From contig NW_026973672.1 of assembly GCF_035594125.1 (NCBI RefSeq), positions 1,177,501 to 1,241,500 of the forward strand: a stretch of 64,000 bases of DNA, given 5' to 3'. The DNA comes from Scylla paramamosain (lineage: Eukaryota; Arthropoda; Malacostraca; Decapoda; Portunidae). The position numbers and the translations under genes were made by a program. Below, one piece after another: positions 37,371-51,208 of this stretch (position 1 is the first letter of the stretch; every line of letters starts with the position of its first letter). The notes beneath the pieces were generated by a model that was given only the letters and a program-made list of their open reading frames with translations, did not search any database and was not told the origin of the DNA.

Positions 37371-38189
37371 GCATCACTGGTACGCAGGTAGTGTATATTA
37401 AACGGCAGCCTCTTGAACAAGTTTACTTGCATTTATCACTTATTAAATGTAACAGTATTGATTACCGATTATACAAAAACTGGGGAATCAACAACTAACA
37501 CGATAATGTGATAATTGACATGTTCTTGTTTTTTCTCAACTTCGATTTATATTTCGAGACAAAGTAGAAAGAAGTCTTCGTCAGATTACCCAGGTTATGA
37601 ACGGGAGGGGAAAGAGCCTGGGCAGAATGAGGCTAAAAGGGCACTGAAGTAATAAGCCACATGACATGAGTCAACGATAGACAGTAATCACGTACACTGT
37701 GACATGCAAACTTGTTCTCGCTGATGTTTAAAAAAAAATAAATAAATAAATAAAAAATAAAAAAAAGTAAGGAAAAAAAGAAAAGAAAATGTAACTGGTT
37801 TTTACATTGAAACACCGAAAAAAAAAACTACCTAACATCATCATATCTACCAATGTTAAACTATTGCCCCACGCAGAAAAACAAAGTGGAAAGAAGTTAA
37901 AATATTTTCCCAACACTCCACGGGAATTTACTAAAACAGACAGTGATTTTCCTGAAGTACGCGTGTTGCCTTGATTGCAGGTGCATGATTAATTAATGCC
38001 CGCCAGTACACGTGGCTAAAACGCACCACTTCACTTTTATTATCGCAATACGGAGCCTGGATATTGCGAGTCATTTAGCCCTATAGTTCCCATTAATATC
38101 CATTTTTTAGCTGCCGGAATTACGAAAAATTTCCATTCTCGTACATTCATAGTTGCCGTCTTGCATTGCTGAGAGAAATGTGACTGTGT
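37371..38189. other. Non-coding spacer
   Basis: Nothing recognised. An (AAAT)n patch at 37736-37760. Confidence 0.4.
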
Positions 38190-38420
38190 GGCTAGCGAGT
38201 GAGGAAGGATAGAGCGAGTGAGGGATGAAGGATGGAGAGAGTGAGGGACGAAGAATAGAGAGTGAGGTAAAAGGGTAGAGAAAGTGAGGGATGAAGGACA
38301 GAGCGAGTGAGGGATGAAGGATAGAATAAGTGAAGCTAAAGAGTAGAGTGAGTGAAAGACAGCGCCAGTGATGTTCAGGACGAAGCGAGTGAGGCTGAAG
38401 GGATAAAGGAGTGGCGAGTG
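38190..38420. repeat. Degenerate ~24-bp minisatellite (GAGCGAGTGAGGGATGAAGGATA)
   Basis: About eight imperfect units. The - strand frame of 115 codons is its translation. Confidence 0.75.
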
Positions 38421-38553
38421 CTGACGGGTCGGGGCAAACAGTCACGCACAACACAAATTTCCGGAATGGTCACAGGGATTTCTGATGCAGTGGAGATGAA
38501 ACGTGAATGAATTAGTTAACTGATGGAGGAAATTGATCAGTCTCGTTGGAATT

Positions 38554-38560
<7 letters not shown>

Positions 38561-38622
<62 letters not shown>
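38561..38622. repeat. (CT)n microsatellite
   Basis: About 31 CT units. Confidence 0.95.
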
Positions 38623-38623
<1 letters not shown>

Positions 38624-38801
38624 GGCTACCTTTTTTACATGAAATAAAATCTTAGATAATATTCAATGCGTCCTGGAATCGCTACCAATATCAAAATATG
38701 TACTGTGGGTCAGATTACCTGATAAAGCTTTGCACTTCCACTCACATTCCGCAAGTGAAATCATTGCTACGAACTTCCAAGTAAGTGTTAACATTTATCT
38801 A

Positions 38802-39393
38802 CCCGACAGATACTTTTTTCTTGTTTTTAGGGAATCCGTCGTTGAATAATACAAAGGGTGTGGTAGAAGTGTTTCAAAGGCGGTCAGTTTTTTTTTTTTT
38901 TTTTTTCTGTGACTTGCAAACAAAATACAGTAATTAGAAGTAGGACAACTCGGGCGGTAGGGAATTATAATTTTTATCATACTCGACAAACATTTTTTTT
39001 TTAGGAAATTCCATGTTGAATAATAGAACCTTGAGTCTGTGCACTGAGAGATGCGTTTCTGTGACCGTCGAATTTACATTTTTTTTTTCTCTCCAACAAA
39101 GCGAGACACAGTAATTAGAGGCCAGAATAACTGAGCCGGTTGGAAATTATAATTCTAATATAGATAAAAAAAGTTCTGACCATTGCTGAGGATTTCTAAG
39201 CCTCTAACACTGACGACATCCAGCGACACAACCATTCATACTTCAACAAAGCGAGACACAGTAATTAGAGGCCAGAATAACTGAGCCGGTTGGAAATTAT
39301 AATTCTAATATAGATAAAAAAAGTTCTGACCATTGCTGAGGATTTCTAAGCCTCTAACACTGACGACATCCAGCGACACAACCATTCATACTT
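38802..39393. repeat. Nested tandem duplications: old ~180-bp and young 150-bp units
   Basis: Two diverged ~180-bp units (38802-38982 and 38983-39160) share CGACAGATA/CGACAAACA-T-run-TTAGGRAATYC-GTTGAATAATA...CAGTAATTAGA...GGAATTATAAT. The second unit overlaps the first of two 150-bp copies (39094-39243 and 39244-39393) that look identical base for base. Confidence 0.85.
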
Positions 39394-39724
39394 TTAAAGG
39401 GAACACCAGGTACCTTGTAGAGGACCAGGACGTGGAACTCAAATGAATTAAATGTATGGGAAAGAAGGGGACAAGAGGAGATGAACAATTACTAGTGCTT
39501 ATAAAATTGTATGCTTCTTTCTTTTCCCTACTTTTTCTTTTCTTCTACTTTTTTTTTCTTCTTCTCCCACGGTCGGGAAACGATGATACAGCAGTCACTA
39601 CAATCTTGTTATAAGATCCACAAACTTAAATTGTCAATAGATTGGAGGACTTAAGATTGAGGGAAAACTTTACAGAGTGGGAGTGAGTGCGGTAGATTAC
39701 TGAGAAAACAAAAAACTCAGGAAA
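39394..39724. other. Non-coding spacer
   Basis: Pyrimidine-rich patch at 39508-39570. Nothing recognised. Confidence 0.4.
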
Positions 39725-40010
39725 TAAAGGAAACTCTAAGAATCCTGCAGGCCTACATGTGACAGTCATATATAAAACATTACTGTACGTATATCCACAT
39801 ATTACTCCATTATTTTTTTAGTCAGGTATTGCCAGTGACAGTATATACCTCTAGTAATATAACTAATGTGTAGGAAGGTGAAAGAAGCCAGCAGGCCTAC
39901 ACATGGCTGTCCCAGTATAAAAACATTACTTACGTATATCAATATATTACTCTTATCAATATTTTTTTTAATCAGCCACTGACCGTGACCTTTAGTAATG
40001 TAACTGTAGT
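39725..40010 (-). mobile_element. Tandemly duplicated LINE 3'-end fragment, family B
   Basis: Two ~150-bp units (about 39735-39885 and 39886-40010) each hold the family B block GCAGGCCTACATGTGACAGTC / GCAGGCCTACACATGGCTGTC. Each then runs to TATAAAACATTACT-TACGTATAT and YTTAGTAATRTAACT. The element fragment was duplicated after it inserted. Confidence 0.55.
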
Positions 40011-40264
40011 AATAATATTGTTCCTTTCTTTGCTTCTACGTGTGTTTGTACTTTATATTTCATATACGTAGTTCGTAATTGTGATATTCTTACCTTTTGT
40101 TAATATTTTTGCTAATATGTATGTTTGTACTTTGTTTCACTTACGTAATTTGAACTTTATTGTGATGGTTCGTAGGTGTCGACTCAACTTTACTAATTTT
40201 TACTGCCTAGTCTGCCCGCGGTTCTCCTTTCTCGTGTACCGTATATTTTGAAATTTACTAAAGC
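40011..40264. other. Non-coding spacer
   Basis: A degenerate duplication around TTTGTACTTTRTTTCAYWTACGTA (40047 and 40125). Otherwise nothing. Confidence 0.4.
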
Positions 40265-40418
40265 CTTAGTACGAACACAAGAAACACTAAAGGAGAAGAA
40301 TTGACCCTTAGTAAGAACTCTGGCGTATCTTATCTTCACCTGTCTGAGATACAGTAACATACTCCCGGCGTTCCCGTTCCAGGATTCGAACCCTCGTCCC
40401 TCGTAATGTCAGGGTAAA
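40265..40418 (-). mobile_element. Possible SINE / tRNA-like fragment
   Basis: On the - strand the sequence has a perfect B-box-like GGTTCGAATCC (complement of 40382-40392) followed by CTGGAACGGG and a ~120-bp tail. No A box or cloverleaf could be built, so this is a SINE fragment at best. Confidence 0.3.
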
Positions 40419-41038
40419 TATATAATGTGCCGCTGATGAAATGGTACATAATGCACATTCACATACTATTTATATCGAGTTCTTTTTTTTCTATTTATTC
40501 ATTTTTTATTCCTATGGCGGCGCGAGCTTAATTCGTATATGCTGCTTTCAGTCATGCTTTTAATTAAATCCTGCCTCCTGACTCCAATGTTTTGTTTTGT
40601 TTTTGTTTTCTCTCGGGTCAGACCTCCTATGCCTTAGAAAAAAAAAAATCAATGTAATCTTCTCAGCTTGTCCCATGCCGACTGCAGTTTCTTAAAAGGA
40701 GCGCCAAGGTAGCATTTTTTTCCATTTTTCGTAGTCATTGGTCAACCTTCCTCAGACACAAGAACGAAAAAATAGACTACGTTTCAGAATCCATTCCTTT
40801 CAATCCAGCACCATATAGTATTTTTTGTTTTATTTCGTGTAGTCTTCGGTCAGTTTTTTTTCCCCCATCTTGTAGTCTTGGTCAGGCTCCTTCAAACAAT
40901 AAAAGGAAGAAAATAAATACACAGCGTTTCAGACTCTGTTCATCTCAGCCAGCACTTCTCTCCGGCGCCGGATCCTCCCGGGCGAGTCTTTTGTCCAGTA
41001 TGAAATATTTACAAGAAAGTCTTTTGGTGAGGCCGAGC

Positions 41039-41042
<4 letters not shown>
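40419..41042. other. Spacer with a degenerate duplication
   Basis: CGTAGTCWTTGGTCA...CTTCARACA..AA...TACRTTTCAGAATC/CTC...TCAATCCAGCAC is present at about 40729-40812 and again at 40870-40954. No gene recognised. Confidence 0.5.

Positions 41043-41125
<83 letters not shown>
41043..41125. repeat. (GA)n microsatellite
   Basis: About 41 GA units. Confidence 0.95.
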
Positions 41126-41929
41126 GGGGGCACTTCACACAGAGCACCCACGATGACCTCTGTGTAGCCAAAGGCGTGGAGGAGAATTCATTGCCGGAGG
41201 GAAAAGAGGTAAGGACGAACGAGATGAAGGAGAGAGAGAGAAAGAAAGAAAGCGGGAGAGAGAGAGAAAAAGAGAGCGAGCGAAGGAAACGTTGAGAAAG
41301 TGAATGGGTAAGAAAGTGGGAGCGCGTGTGAAGGAGGGGCAAGGTTCAAAGGAGAGGTTGGGAGAGCTGGAGGTCACTGGAGAGCTATGAAGGAGCCACT
41401 CCGTTCAGGCTGGAGTAATACATTTGGCGGGAAATAACAGGGGAGGGCTGAGGACTGGGCGGGGAGGACTAGGAGCGTGTGTGACGGAGGGGAGAGGAGG
41501 GTGGAAGAGAGATCGAGGAAGGAAAACTATGACAGCAGGAGAATAGGATAGATGGAGGAGGGAGGAAGCGGTGGAAGGGTGCGGGGAGGGCGTGGACATA
41601 AAGCTAGCCTGACGATGGTGTCCATGCGGAGATAAGAAAGGCAGAAAATAGAGCCGTGAAGGGAAGGAAGGAAGGAGAGGAGGGGAAGCGAAGTGGTGCT
41701 AGCGAAGAGGAAGGAAAGGGGCGACTTGGGCCACTGTGATTTAAGACGCCTCGTAAAAAAAGAAATATAATCCAGAGAGACACATGAGCTGGAACGAGGG
41801 TCAGTTTCTGTGATCGGCGAGTCATCAAAGGCAGGCTGGGCGCGATGAGGCGGCGCTACCCGGCTGGCGGACCCGAATACTTACAAGGCGACGGGCAGTG
41901 TTGTGTTGCGTGAGGAATGTTTCATGGCA
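41126..41929. other. Purine-rich non-coding spacer
   Basis: GA-rich on the + strand (AGAGAGAAAGAAAG at 41231-41290, GGAAGGAAGGA near 41660). No gene recognised. Confidence 0.45.
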
Positions 41930-42110
41930 GCGTTTGTTGACCGGTTCACTGCTTGACTCAATCACGTCTTCTTATAAGAGACGGATGAGGAAACACAAAG
42001 CAAAGCTGAAGCTACGACCACTGAAGTGTTATTGCTCACTGTTCCCTGTCTGACGTAATCACGCCTTTTTGGCGACGAATGATCAAAAATAAGCTACGAG
42101 CACTGAAATA
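41930..42110. repeat. Degenerate duplication, ~100-bp period
   Basis: TTCACTGCTTGACTCAATCACGTCTTCTT...AAGCTACGACCACTGAAGTG (41945-42030) matches CTCACTGTTCCCTGTCTGACGTAATCACGCCTTTTT...AAGCTACGAGCACTGAAATA (42034-42112). Confidence 0.7.
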
Positions 42111-42374
42111 TTTGATTTACTTTATCTTTTATTTTTTTACTCACTGGTGCCTACACTGCAAAGTTGTACAGATAATACAATATTAGAAAGTTTAGAAACT
42201 CATAGCTGTCATACATCTAATAGGTTTTGATATGATTTATTGGGCTTTTCAATTGAAAAGTTTACATAATTATAGTGATAATTTAACAAATACTCGTATA
42301 TTGTTTCATCAGCGTAGAAAACACCCATGAAAACCCGATTAATCTCTTTGTGGCTCTTAAAGAAAATGTCTTCA

Positions 42375-42377
<3 letters not shown>
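42111..42377. other. Non-coding spacer
   Basis: Nothing recognised. Confidence 0.4.
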
Positions 42378-42409
<32 letters not shown>

Positions 42410-42502
42410 AGGGAGGCATTTCAATACACGAACCAAGAGTTGTGAGCAAATAAGACAAGAGTTAAGGAAAAAAAGAGATGAAAGGGTAAAATGGACTCGG
42501 CG

Positions 42503-42564
<62 letters not shown>
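42378..42564. repeat. (GA)n and (CA)n microsatellites
   Basis: Short GA tract plus G run (42378-42412), then about 29 CA units (42506-42564). Confidence 0.95.
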
Positions 42565-42566
<2 letters not shown>

Positions 42567-42734
42567 CGCGCGCGCCCCTCGAAGGGTAAAGAGACTTACC
42601 AAGGCGCTGTCGGTCCCCAGGTGCATCATCTCCGTATCATCTCCGGTATGGGATTGCCACAGCTACTCTCGGGCACACGACAATGGTACATCCTCAGTGG
42701 TACGGGAAAGGAGGGTACACTGGGGGCAGTTGAG

Positions 42735-44240
42735 AAAGAGAAAGAAAAAAAAAAAAAGTAGATATATAAAAAATAGTGGTCAGGTTTAACAAAGGTATAT
42801 TCACGGTAGTCACTTGATGTAAAAATAGTTATAGAAAAGGTAGGAAGACGGTAGTTAGCGATGTGAAAAAAGTATAAAGGAATGAACGTACTCGGTTGTG
42901 AAATTATATAAAAAAGAAGTGTTTGAAAAATTAAGTATATCGTGAAAGGTAATAAAACAAAAGGCAGGTACAAGATGAACAGCCGATAAAAAGAAAAAAA
43001 AGAAAGGAACATGGTGAATACGTGACAGAAAACATGAAATAAAGTCACGAACAAGACACACGATGAATATAAGAAAGGCAGATACGAGGTGGACAAGTAA
43101 TAAAAAGAAAGGTACAAGGTAGACGGGTGATATGAAAAGTGACGTACAAATATGACAGGTATGCGGTAGACAGATCACTAGACAGATATGCGGTAGACAG
43201 ATACACTAAAGGTAGACACAATGTGAATAGATACTAAAAAGAATACTAAGAAGACAGTGGACAGGTGATACAAAGAAAAGTACAAAAGATCACAGGAGAC
43301 CTGAGAAAACGTTGCAAAGGAATGAGACAAGGAATTCGAGTGAGAAGGAAGAGGAGGACTGAGTCTGAGATGAGCAAAGTGAATGAACTGGCAAAAGGAA
43401 GACTGAGGAAATAAGACTGAGGAAGAGGAAGAGGAGGAGGTGAACTGAATACAAGTCTTGCAATGTGAAGGAGTAGGTGGAAGAAAGTATGGTGTACCCT
43501 ATTGCCAGGAAAAAGGAGAGAGGTAAGGATGGAGGAATCGGTGAAACGTGCAGTAAGATGAAGGGAGAGAGAAGAAGAGAGAGCGAATCCATGGAAGGAA
43601 ACTAAAGAATTGAGGTGAAAAGTTATATACTGGGAAGATAAGAAAAATATCTTTATATTGCGACGGGTGAGAAGAAAATGTCAAAGATAAGCGAGAGAGG
43701 AAAATAAAAGGAGGAAGATGAGAAGGGGGTCCAAAAGGAGAGGGAAGCCTCGAGAAGAAAGGAGTGAAGAGAAAAATATAAGTACGTTCCGAAAGAGACG
43801 AAGAAGTGAAACAAGGAAAGGAAAATTGAAAGCGACATCAGGAACTCCAGATCAAAAATAAAATAATCGAGAATGATTTTGCACCAATAAATAAAGAGAG
43901 GAGACAAACAGAAAAAAAGGTCACAGGAAACAGGAAGAGACGAAGGAAGGATGAAGGCAGGAAGAAGACAAATAAAGAAGGGTGGGAACGGAACAGAGAG
44001 AAAAAAATAGTAAAAAAAAACAGACATTCTGACAGTAACGGGAAATGAAGGACTAACGGGAAGTAGACAGTAAAATAGAAAGTGGTGGACGGGAAAGAGA
44101 TAAAAAAGTGAGCAGTTTACGGAAACGTGGAGCTGAAAAAAGGAGGAAAAAAGATAGACTAGTTGATTTATAGAGAAGTAAAACTAAATATTGAGAAAAA
44201 CGTGGTATCGGATGGGAGGAATCTTCTCCCACGCATGTAC
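42735..44240. repeat. Purine-rich degenerate repeat region, ~1.5 kb
   Basis: The + strand is A/G-dominated. From about 42840 to 43290 the words GGTACAAGRTGRACAGGTGATAAAAAGAAAG and GGTAGACAGATA recur with a ~40-bp period. The rest is non-repetitive purine-rich DNA. -strand Phe/Leu/Ser frames are low complexity. Confidence 0.6.
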
Positions 44241-44260
44241 ACACACGCAGTATAGAATAT

Positions 44261-44600
44261 ATATAAAAAATAAAAAGTCGTGCTATTTAAAATTCAATAC
44301 AGATGAAAAGGAAACTTGTATATCTAGTGAATCACGTTGAATTCCGGTATGCTTGTTTAAGAAGGAAAATATTCATAGAAATATTGTTTGTGAAATACAC
44401 CAATTACTCTTTTATAAAATTGTCAAAATGAAAAAAAATCGTGCCATATATAACTCAGCACATGTAAAAAAAAGCAAAAGTTGTATTCTGTTCAGTCACG
44501 TGGAATTGTATAAGAAATAAAATTATATATGAAAATTAATCCTTAAGGTTCGAAGAAATATTGTTTGAAAAATACATGATTGAAAAATACATGAATTATT
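44261..44600. repeat. Degenerate duplication, ~165-bp period
   Basis: AAAAAGTCGTGCTATTTAAAATTCA...CAGTGAATCACGTTGAATT...GAAGAAATATTGTTTGTGAAATACA (44272-44400) matches AAAAATCGTGCCATATATAACTCA...TCAGTCACGTGGAATT...GAAGAAATATTGTTTGAAAAATACA (44434-44577). Confidence 0.75.
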
Positions 44601-44711
44601 CCTTTTAAAAACTCGTCTCTTCCTGCACTCCTGAGGCAACAGTAAGCAACAAGAGGAAAAAAGTCATTCTGATGATAATAATGATAATTAGGATAATGAG
44701 GATGATAATTA

Positions 44712-45071
<360 letters not shown>

Positions 45072-45073
<2 letters not shown>

Positions 45074-45304
45074 TCCTATCGACAATTTCGCCTTTCATTC
45101 CAAAGTGACCATTACAGTATATAGTGTCCCCCTTCTACCTTTGACGCCGGCGGCTGATGGACTGAAATAGGACGCGGTATTAATAGTCCCCGACCCGCGG
45201 CGACGACACCCGATGCAGCATGTATGGGAGGGATTCGCACTCTGACAGGATGGGGAGGTGATGTTACTGCCCGTCTTCCTACCCAACCCTACGTGCGCTT
45301 ATTG

Positions 45305-45306
<2 letters not shown>
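45072..45306. other. Unique GC-rich spacer
   Basis: The - strand holds GAGTGCGAATCCCTCCC (about 45225-45241), which faintly resembles a B box. This is too weak to call a SINE. No gene seen. Confidence 0.35.
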
Positions 45307-45359
<53 letters not shown>

Positions 45360-45610
45360 TACACACACACTGGTTCTCATTCCTTGCTATACACAGCCGC
45401 TACATCACATCAAGTTTCTGTCTCGCGTTACCTCATCCAGTATTACTTCCCTGCAACACATTCACACTCACTCCTCGCTTCCACACACACCCACACTTAT
45501 CAACACTCATTCCTTCCTTCATTCAAACGCTGCGTCACATCTGCCTTGCGTTGCTTCATCCAGTATTACTTATCATAACACATCCACACACATACTTCCC
45601 CCCCCTACAC
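45307..45610. repeat. Segmental duplication, copy 1 (with (CA)n leader)
   Basis: (CA)n (45307-45370), then a ~230-bp segment from CTGGTTCTCATTCCTTG (45371) to ACACATACTTCCCCC. It is repeated at 45955-46187 with only a few changes. Within the segment the two halves (GTTACCTCATCCAGTATTACTT and GTTGCTTCATCCAGTATTACTT) are themselves related. Confidence 0.9.
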
Positions 45611-45654
45611 ACATCCACGTCTCAGAAACATGCTGCCGCCTGACGCGCCTCGCC

Positions 45655-45889
45655 CTACCCGTGCCACCAGACACCACAATAAGATAACGCCCCTAAAGGC
45701 GCCACGTACGGACCGGTACAGACTCAGTGCGATTCCCACCATGGTGCGAGCCATCAATCAATAGTCTCTTCTAGATTTGACTTACCTTTAGGATTAATGT
45801 CAAGTATTTCCCCACCCCCAATGTACATTTTCAGTTTGTTGACTGCCTAAAGAATAAACCGTTTATTATTATTATTATTATTATTATTA
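45655..45889 (+). mobile_element. LINE 3'-end fragment, family D
   Basis: The last 23 codons of a LINE ORF are open from 45693 to the stop TAG at 45762-45764 (PRTDRYRLSAIPTMVRAIN). This is the Arg/Tyr-rich, IPxMVRxxN-type ending I know from LINE reverse transcriptases. A ~95-bp 3' UTR follows with AATAAA at 45853 and a (TTA)n tail (45862-45889). The element is truncated to about 235 bp and lies between the two copies of the surrounding segmental duplication. Confidence 0.7.
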
Positions 45890-45891
45890 CA

Positions 45892-45948
<57 letters not shown>

Positions 45949-46186
45949 ACACACTGGTTCTCATTCCTTGCTATACACAGCTGCTACATCACATCAAGTT
46001 TCTGTCTCGCGTTACCTCATCCAGTATTACTTCCCTGCAACACATTCACACTCACTCCTCGCTTCCACACACACCCACACTTATCAACACTCATTCCTTC
46101 CTTCATTCAAACGCTGCGTTACATCTGCCTTGCGTTGCTTCATCCAGTATTACTTCTCATAACACATCCACACACATACTTCCCCC

Positions 46187-46222
<36 letters not shown>

Positions 46223-46312
46223 ATCCCCTGATACACTCAAGCACAGCGTCACATTTGGTCCCTGCCTTGCGTTACCTCATACCCATCCAGCATTACTTCC
46301 CTGGAACATACG
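45890..46312. repeat. Segmental duplication, copies 2 and 3
   Basis: (CA)n (45890-45954) and the second copy of the 230-bp segment (45955-46187, offset 584 bp from copy 1). Then comes a further (CA)n (46190-46220) and a diverged third partial copy (46221-46310, TTGCGTTACCTCATACCCATCC, then CAGCATTACTTCCCTG). Confidence 0.88.
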
Positions 46313-46480
46313 CGGCGAATTTTTTACGTCCATGAAACGAATACTTGTATAGCCTCGCATTTAACGGCAAGCGCTATCCCGGCACTACTAGAAACCAATG
46401 TTTTCCATGCGGCGGAATGGAATCACGGCTTGTTTATTGGGTTGTAAATCGTTACTGCGACGGGTGAAAAGCTCCCGGCG
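46313..46480. other. Short unique spacer
   Basis: Nothing recognised. Confidence 0.4.
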
Positions 46481-46489
46481 TGGGGGAAC

Positions 46490-46678
46490 ACAGAGCGAGA
46501 TGCGGAGGGTGAGGGGAGTGAAGGAGGGTGAGGGGTGAGTAAGGGGAGGATGGGGAGAGGGTGAGGGATGGATAAGGGGAGATGGGGAGAGGGTGAGAGG
46601 AAAGGGTTGTGAGGGGAGGGAGTGTTAAACGTTTAGTGCTGTAATGCTCATTAAGGGATTCACCATGTAACAGCATCA

Positions 46679-46774
<96 letters not shown>
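46490..46774. repeat. G-rich minisatellite and (CT)n
   Basis: GGTGAGGGGAGTGAAGGA-type units at 46500-46620 have a G-run-rich + strand. A 46-unit CT tract lies at 46681-46774. Confidence 0.85.
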
Positions 46775-46777
<3 letters not shown>

Positions 46778-46887
46778 CTTTCCAAATGTTTCCTTCTCTG
46801 TTGCTTTTCATTTCCTCCACATCCTTCTTTCCTTCCTCTCTCCCTCCCTTGCTGCTTCCATTCCGTTTATTTCTAAGTTATTTTCTC

Positions 46888-47130
46888 TACCACTGTCACC
46901 ACTACCACCATCACAGCCATTCCGAAACACCTACGTTGACCTCCACTATCACCACTACCTTCACTATCATCACCACCTTCACTATCATCACCATTATCAC
47001 AGCTACCCAAACCAACCACCATAACCAGCAAAGTCTCCACACATTCATCACCATAACCACCGAAGTGTCATTGTCACTCATTCGTAGCACTCATAGTTAT
47101 CACCAATCATCACCATAACTCACCACTCTC
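46888..47130. repeat. Degenerate (CACCACTATCACCA) minisatellite
   Basis: ACTATCACCACTACCTTCACTATCATCACC and related words are repeated over ~240 bp. Confidence 0.65.
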
Positions 47131-47954
47131 CCCATTGGTGTAGTTCAAACATTCACCACACCAACATAACGAAAGAGCGTAAAAAAACACTAGCGAATTT
47201 TGTTTACGTCAGCCTTGCTATATCCCCTGTAACATTCATCACTACCACCTCTTAAACCACTCACCACTTAACGATTAGAAAAATGGTGAAGAAAGTTAAC
47301 AGAAAAATTTACATTACAAAATATCTTCACGCATGCAACAAAAAAGGGACAGCAAAAAGTATTATTGGCTTAATATATATCGAAACATTAAAGCGAATAG
47401 AGTTGCAAGTATCCCTGATTGATGAGCGAGACCTGAACCAGCGCAGCGACACGCGGGACTCCCTCCTGGACTATAGTTATTTAATGCCTCTGGTGGGGCG
47501 TGGGATGGAGACGGTAAAAGCCGATATAATTGAACAGCTCTTTCCATGAAGAACCTTGTCGTGTACAAAATTGACAGACGTATTCTGAGACTCGTGGTGG
47601 TAGTGAATATTCCTTTCAGATTGTGGACTGAAGGGAAATAGCAGACCGTGAAGGCTGATTGGAGCATATTCCTTACTGCTGCACCACACTGACTTCTGTA
47701 CACCACGCGTTGCTCGGAACACGGACGCAGGCTGAAACAGTTTAACAATTCCGTAAATAATTAAACCAGACACCATCGGAGGAGGCATAAGCTCACAACC
47801 TATTATAACTTAGCGAGCAGAGGCCTTGCGGCACCAAACTCGGCGCCTTACAACCTCGGAAACAGTAATTGTACTCTCGATCCTGCTTCGGAGAGCAGCC
47901 ACCGACCCACGCCCCGAGGCACTGCAGAGGGAGAAACAAAATACATATACAAAA
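47131..47954. other. Non-coding spacer
   Basis: Overlapping frames on the - strand (47362-47788) show no recognisable domain. Nothing supported. Confidence 0.4.
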
Positions 47955-48050
47955 CCCGCTACTGCCGAGGTACAATTGCCTGAAGCGGTGACGATACAAA
48001 ACAATACGAAACCCGCCACTACCGAGGTACAATTGCCTGAAATAGTGGTG
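47952..48050. repeat. Two ~50-bp direct repeats
   Basis: AAACCCGCTACTGCCGAGGTACAATTGCCTGAAGCGGTGACG, then AAACCCGCCACTACCGAGGTACAATTGCCTGAAATAGTGGTG (about 47956 and 48009). Confidence 0.85.
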
Positions 48051-50666
<2,616 letters not shown>

Positions 50667-50721
50667 AGATAAACACTTATTAGTTTTGCCTACAAATAGT
50701 GACACTTAATTACATATCTCT

Positions 50722-50903
<182 letters not shown>

Positions 50904-50932
50904 TTGTTCTAAGATAAATCTGACAAAGGTGG

Positions 50933-51207
<275 letters not shown>

Positions 51208-51208
<1 letters not shown>

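Noticed and set aside
40379..40395. Possible tRNA gene (perfect GGTTCGAATCC on the - strand)
   Set aside because: I could not find an A box or pair an acceptor stem. Listed only as a possible SINE fragment.
45220..45245. B-box-like GAGTGCGAATCCC on the - strand
   Set aside because: It is one mismatch from the box core and has no tRNA-like context.
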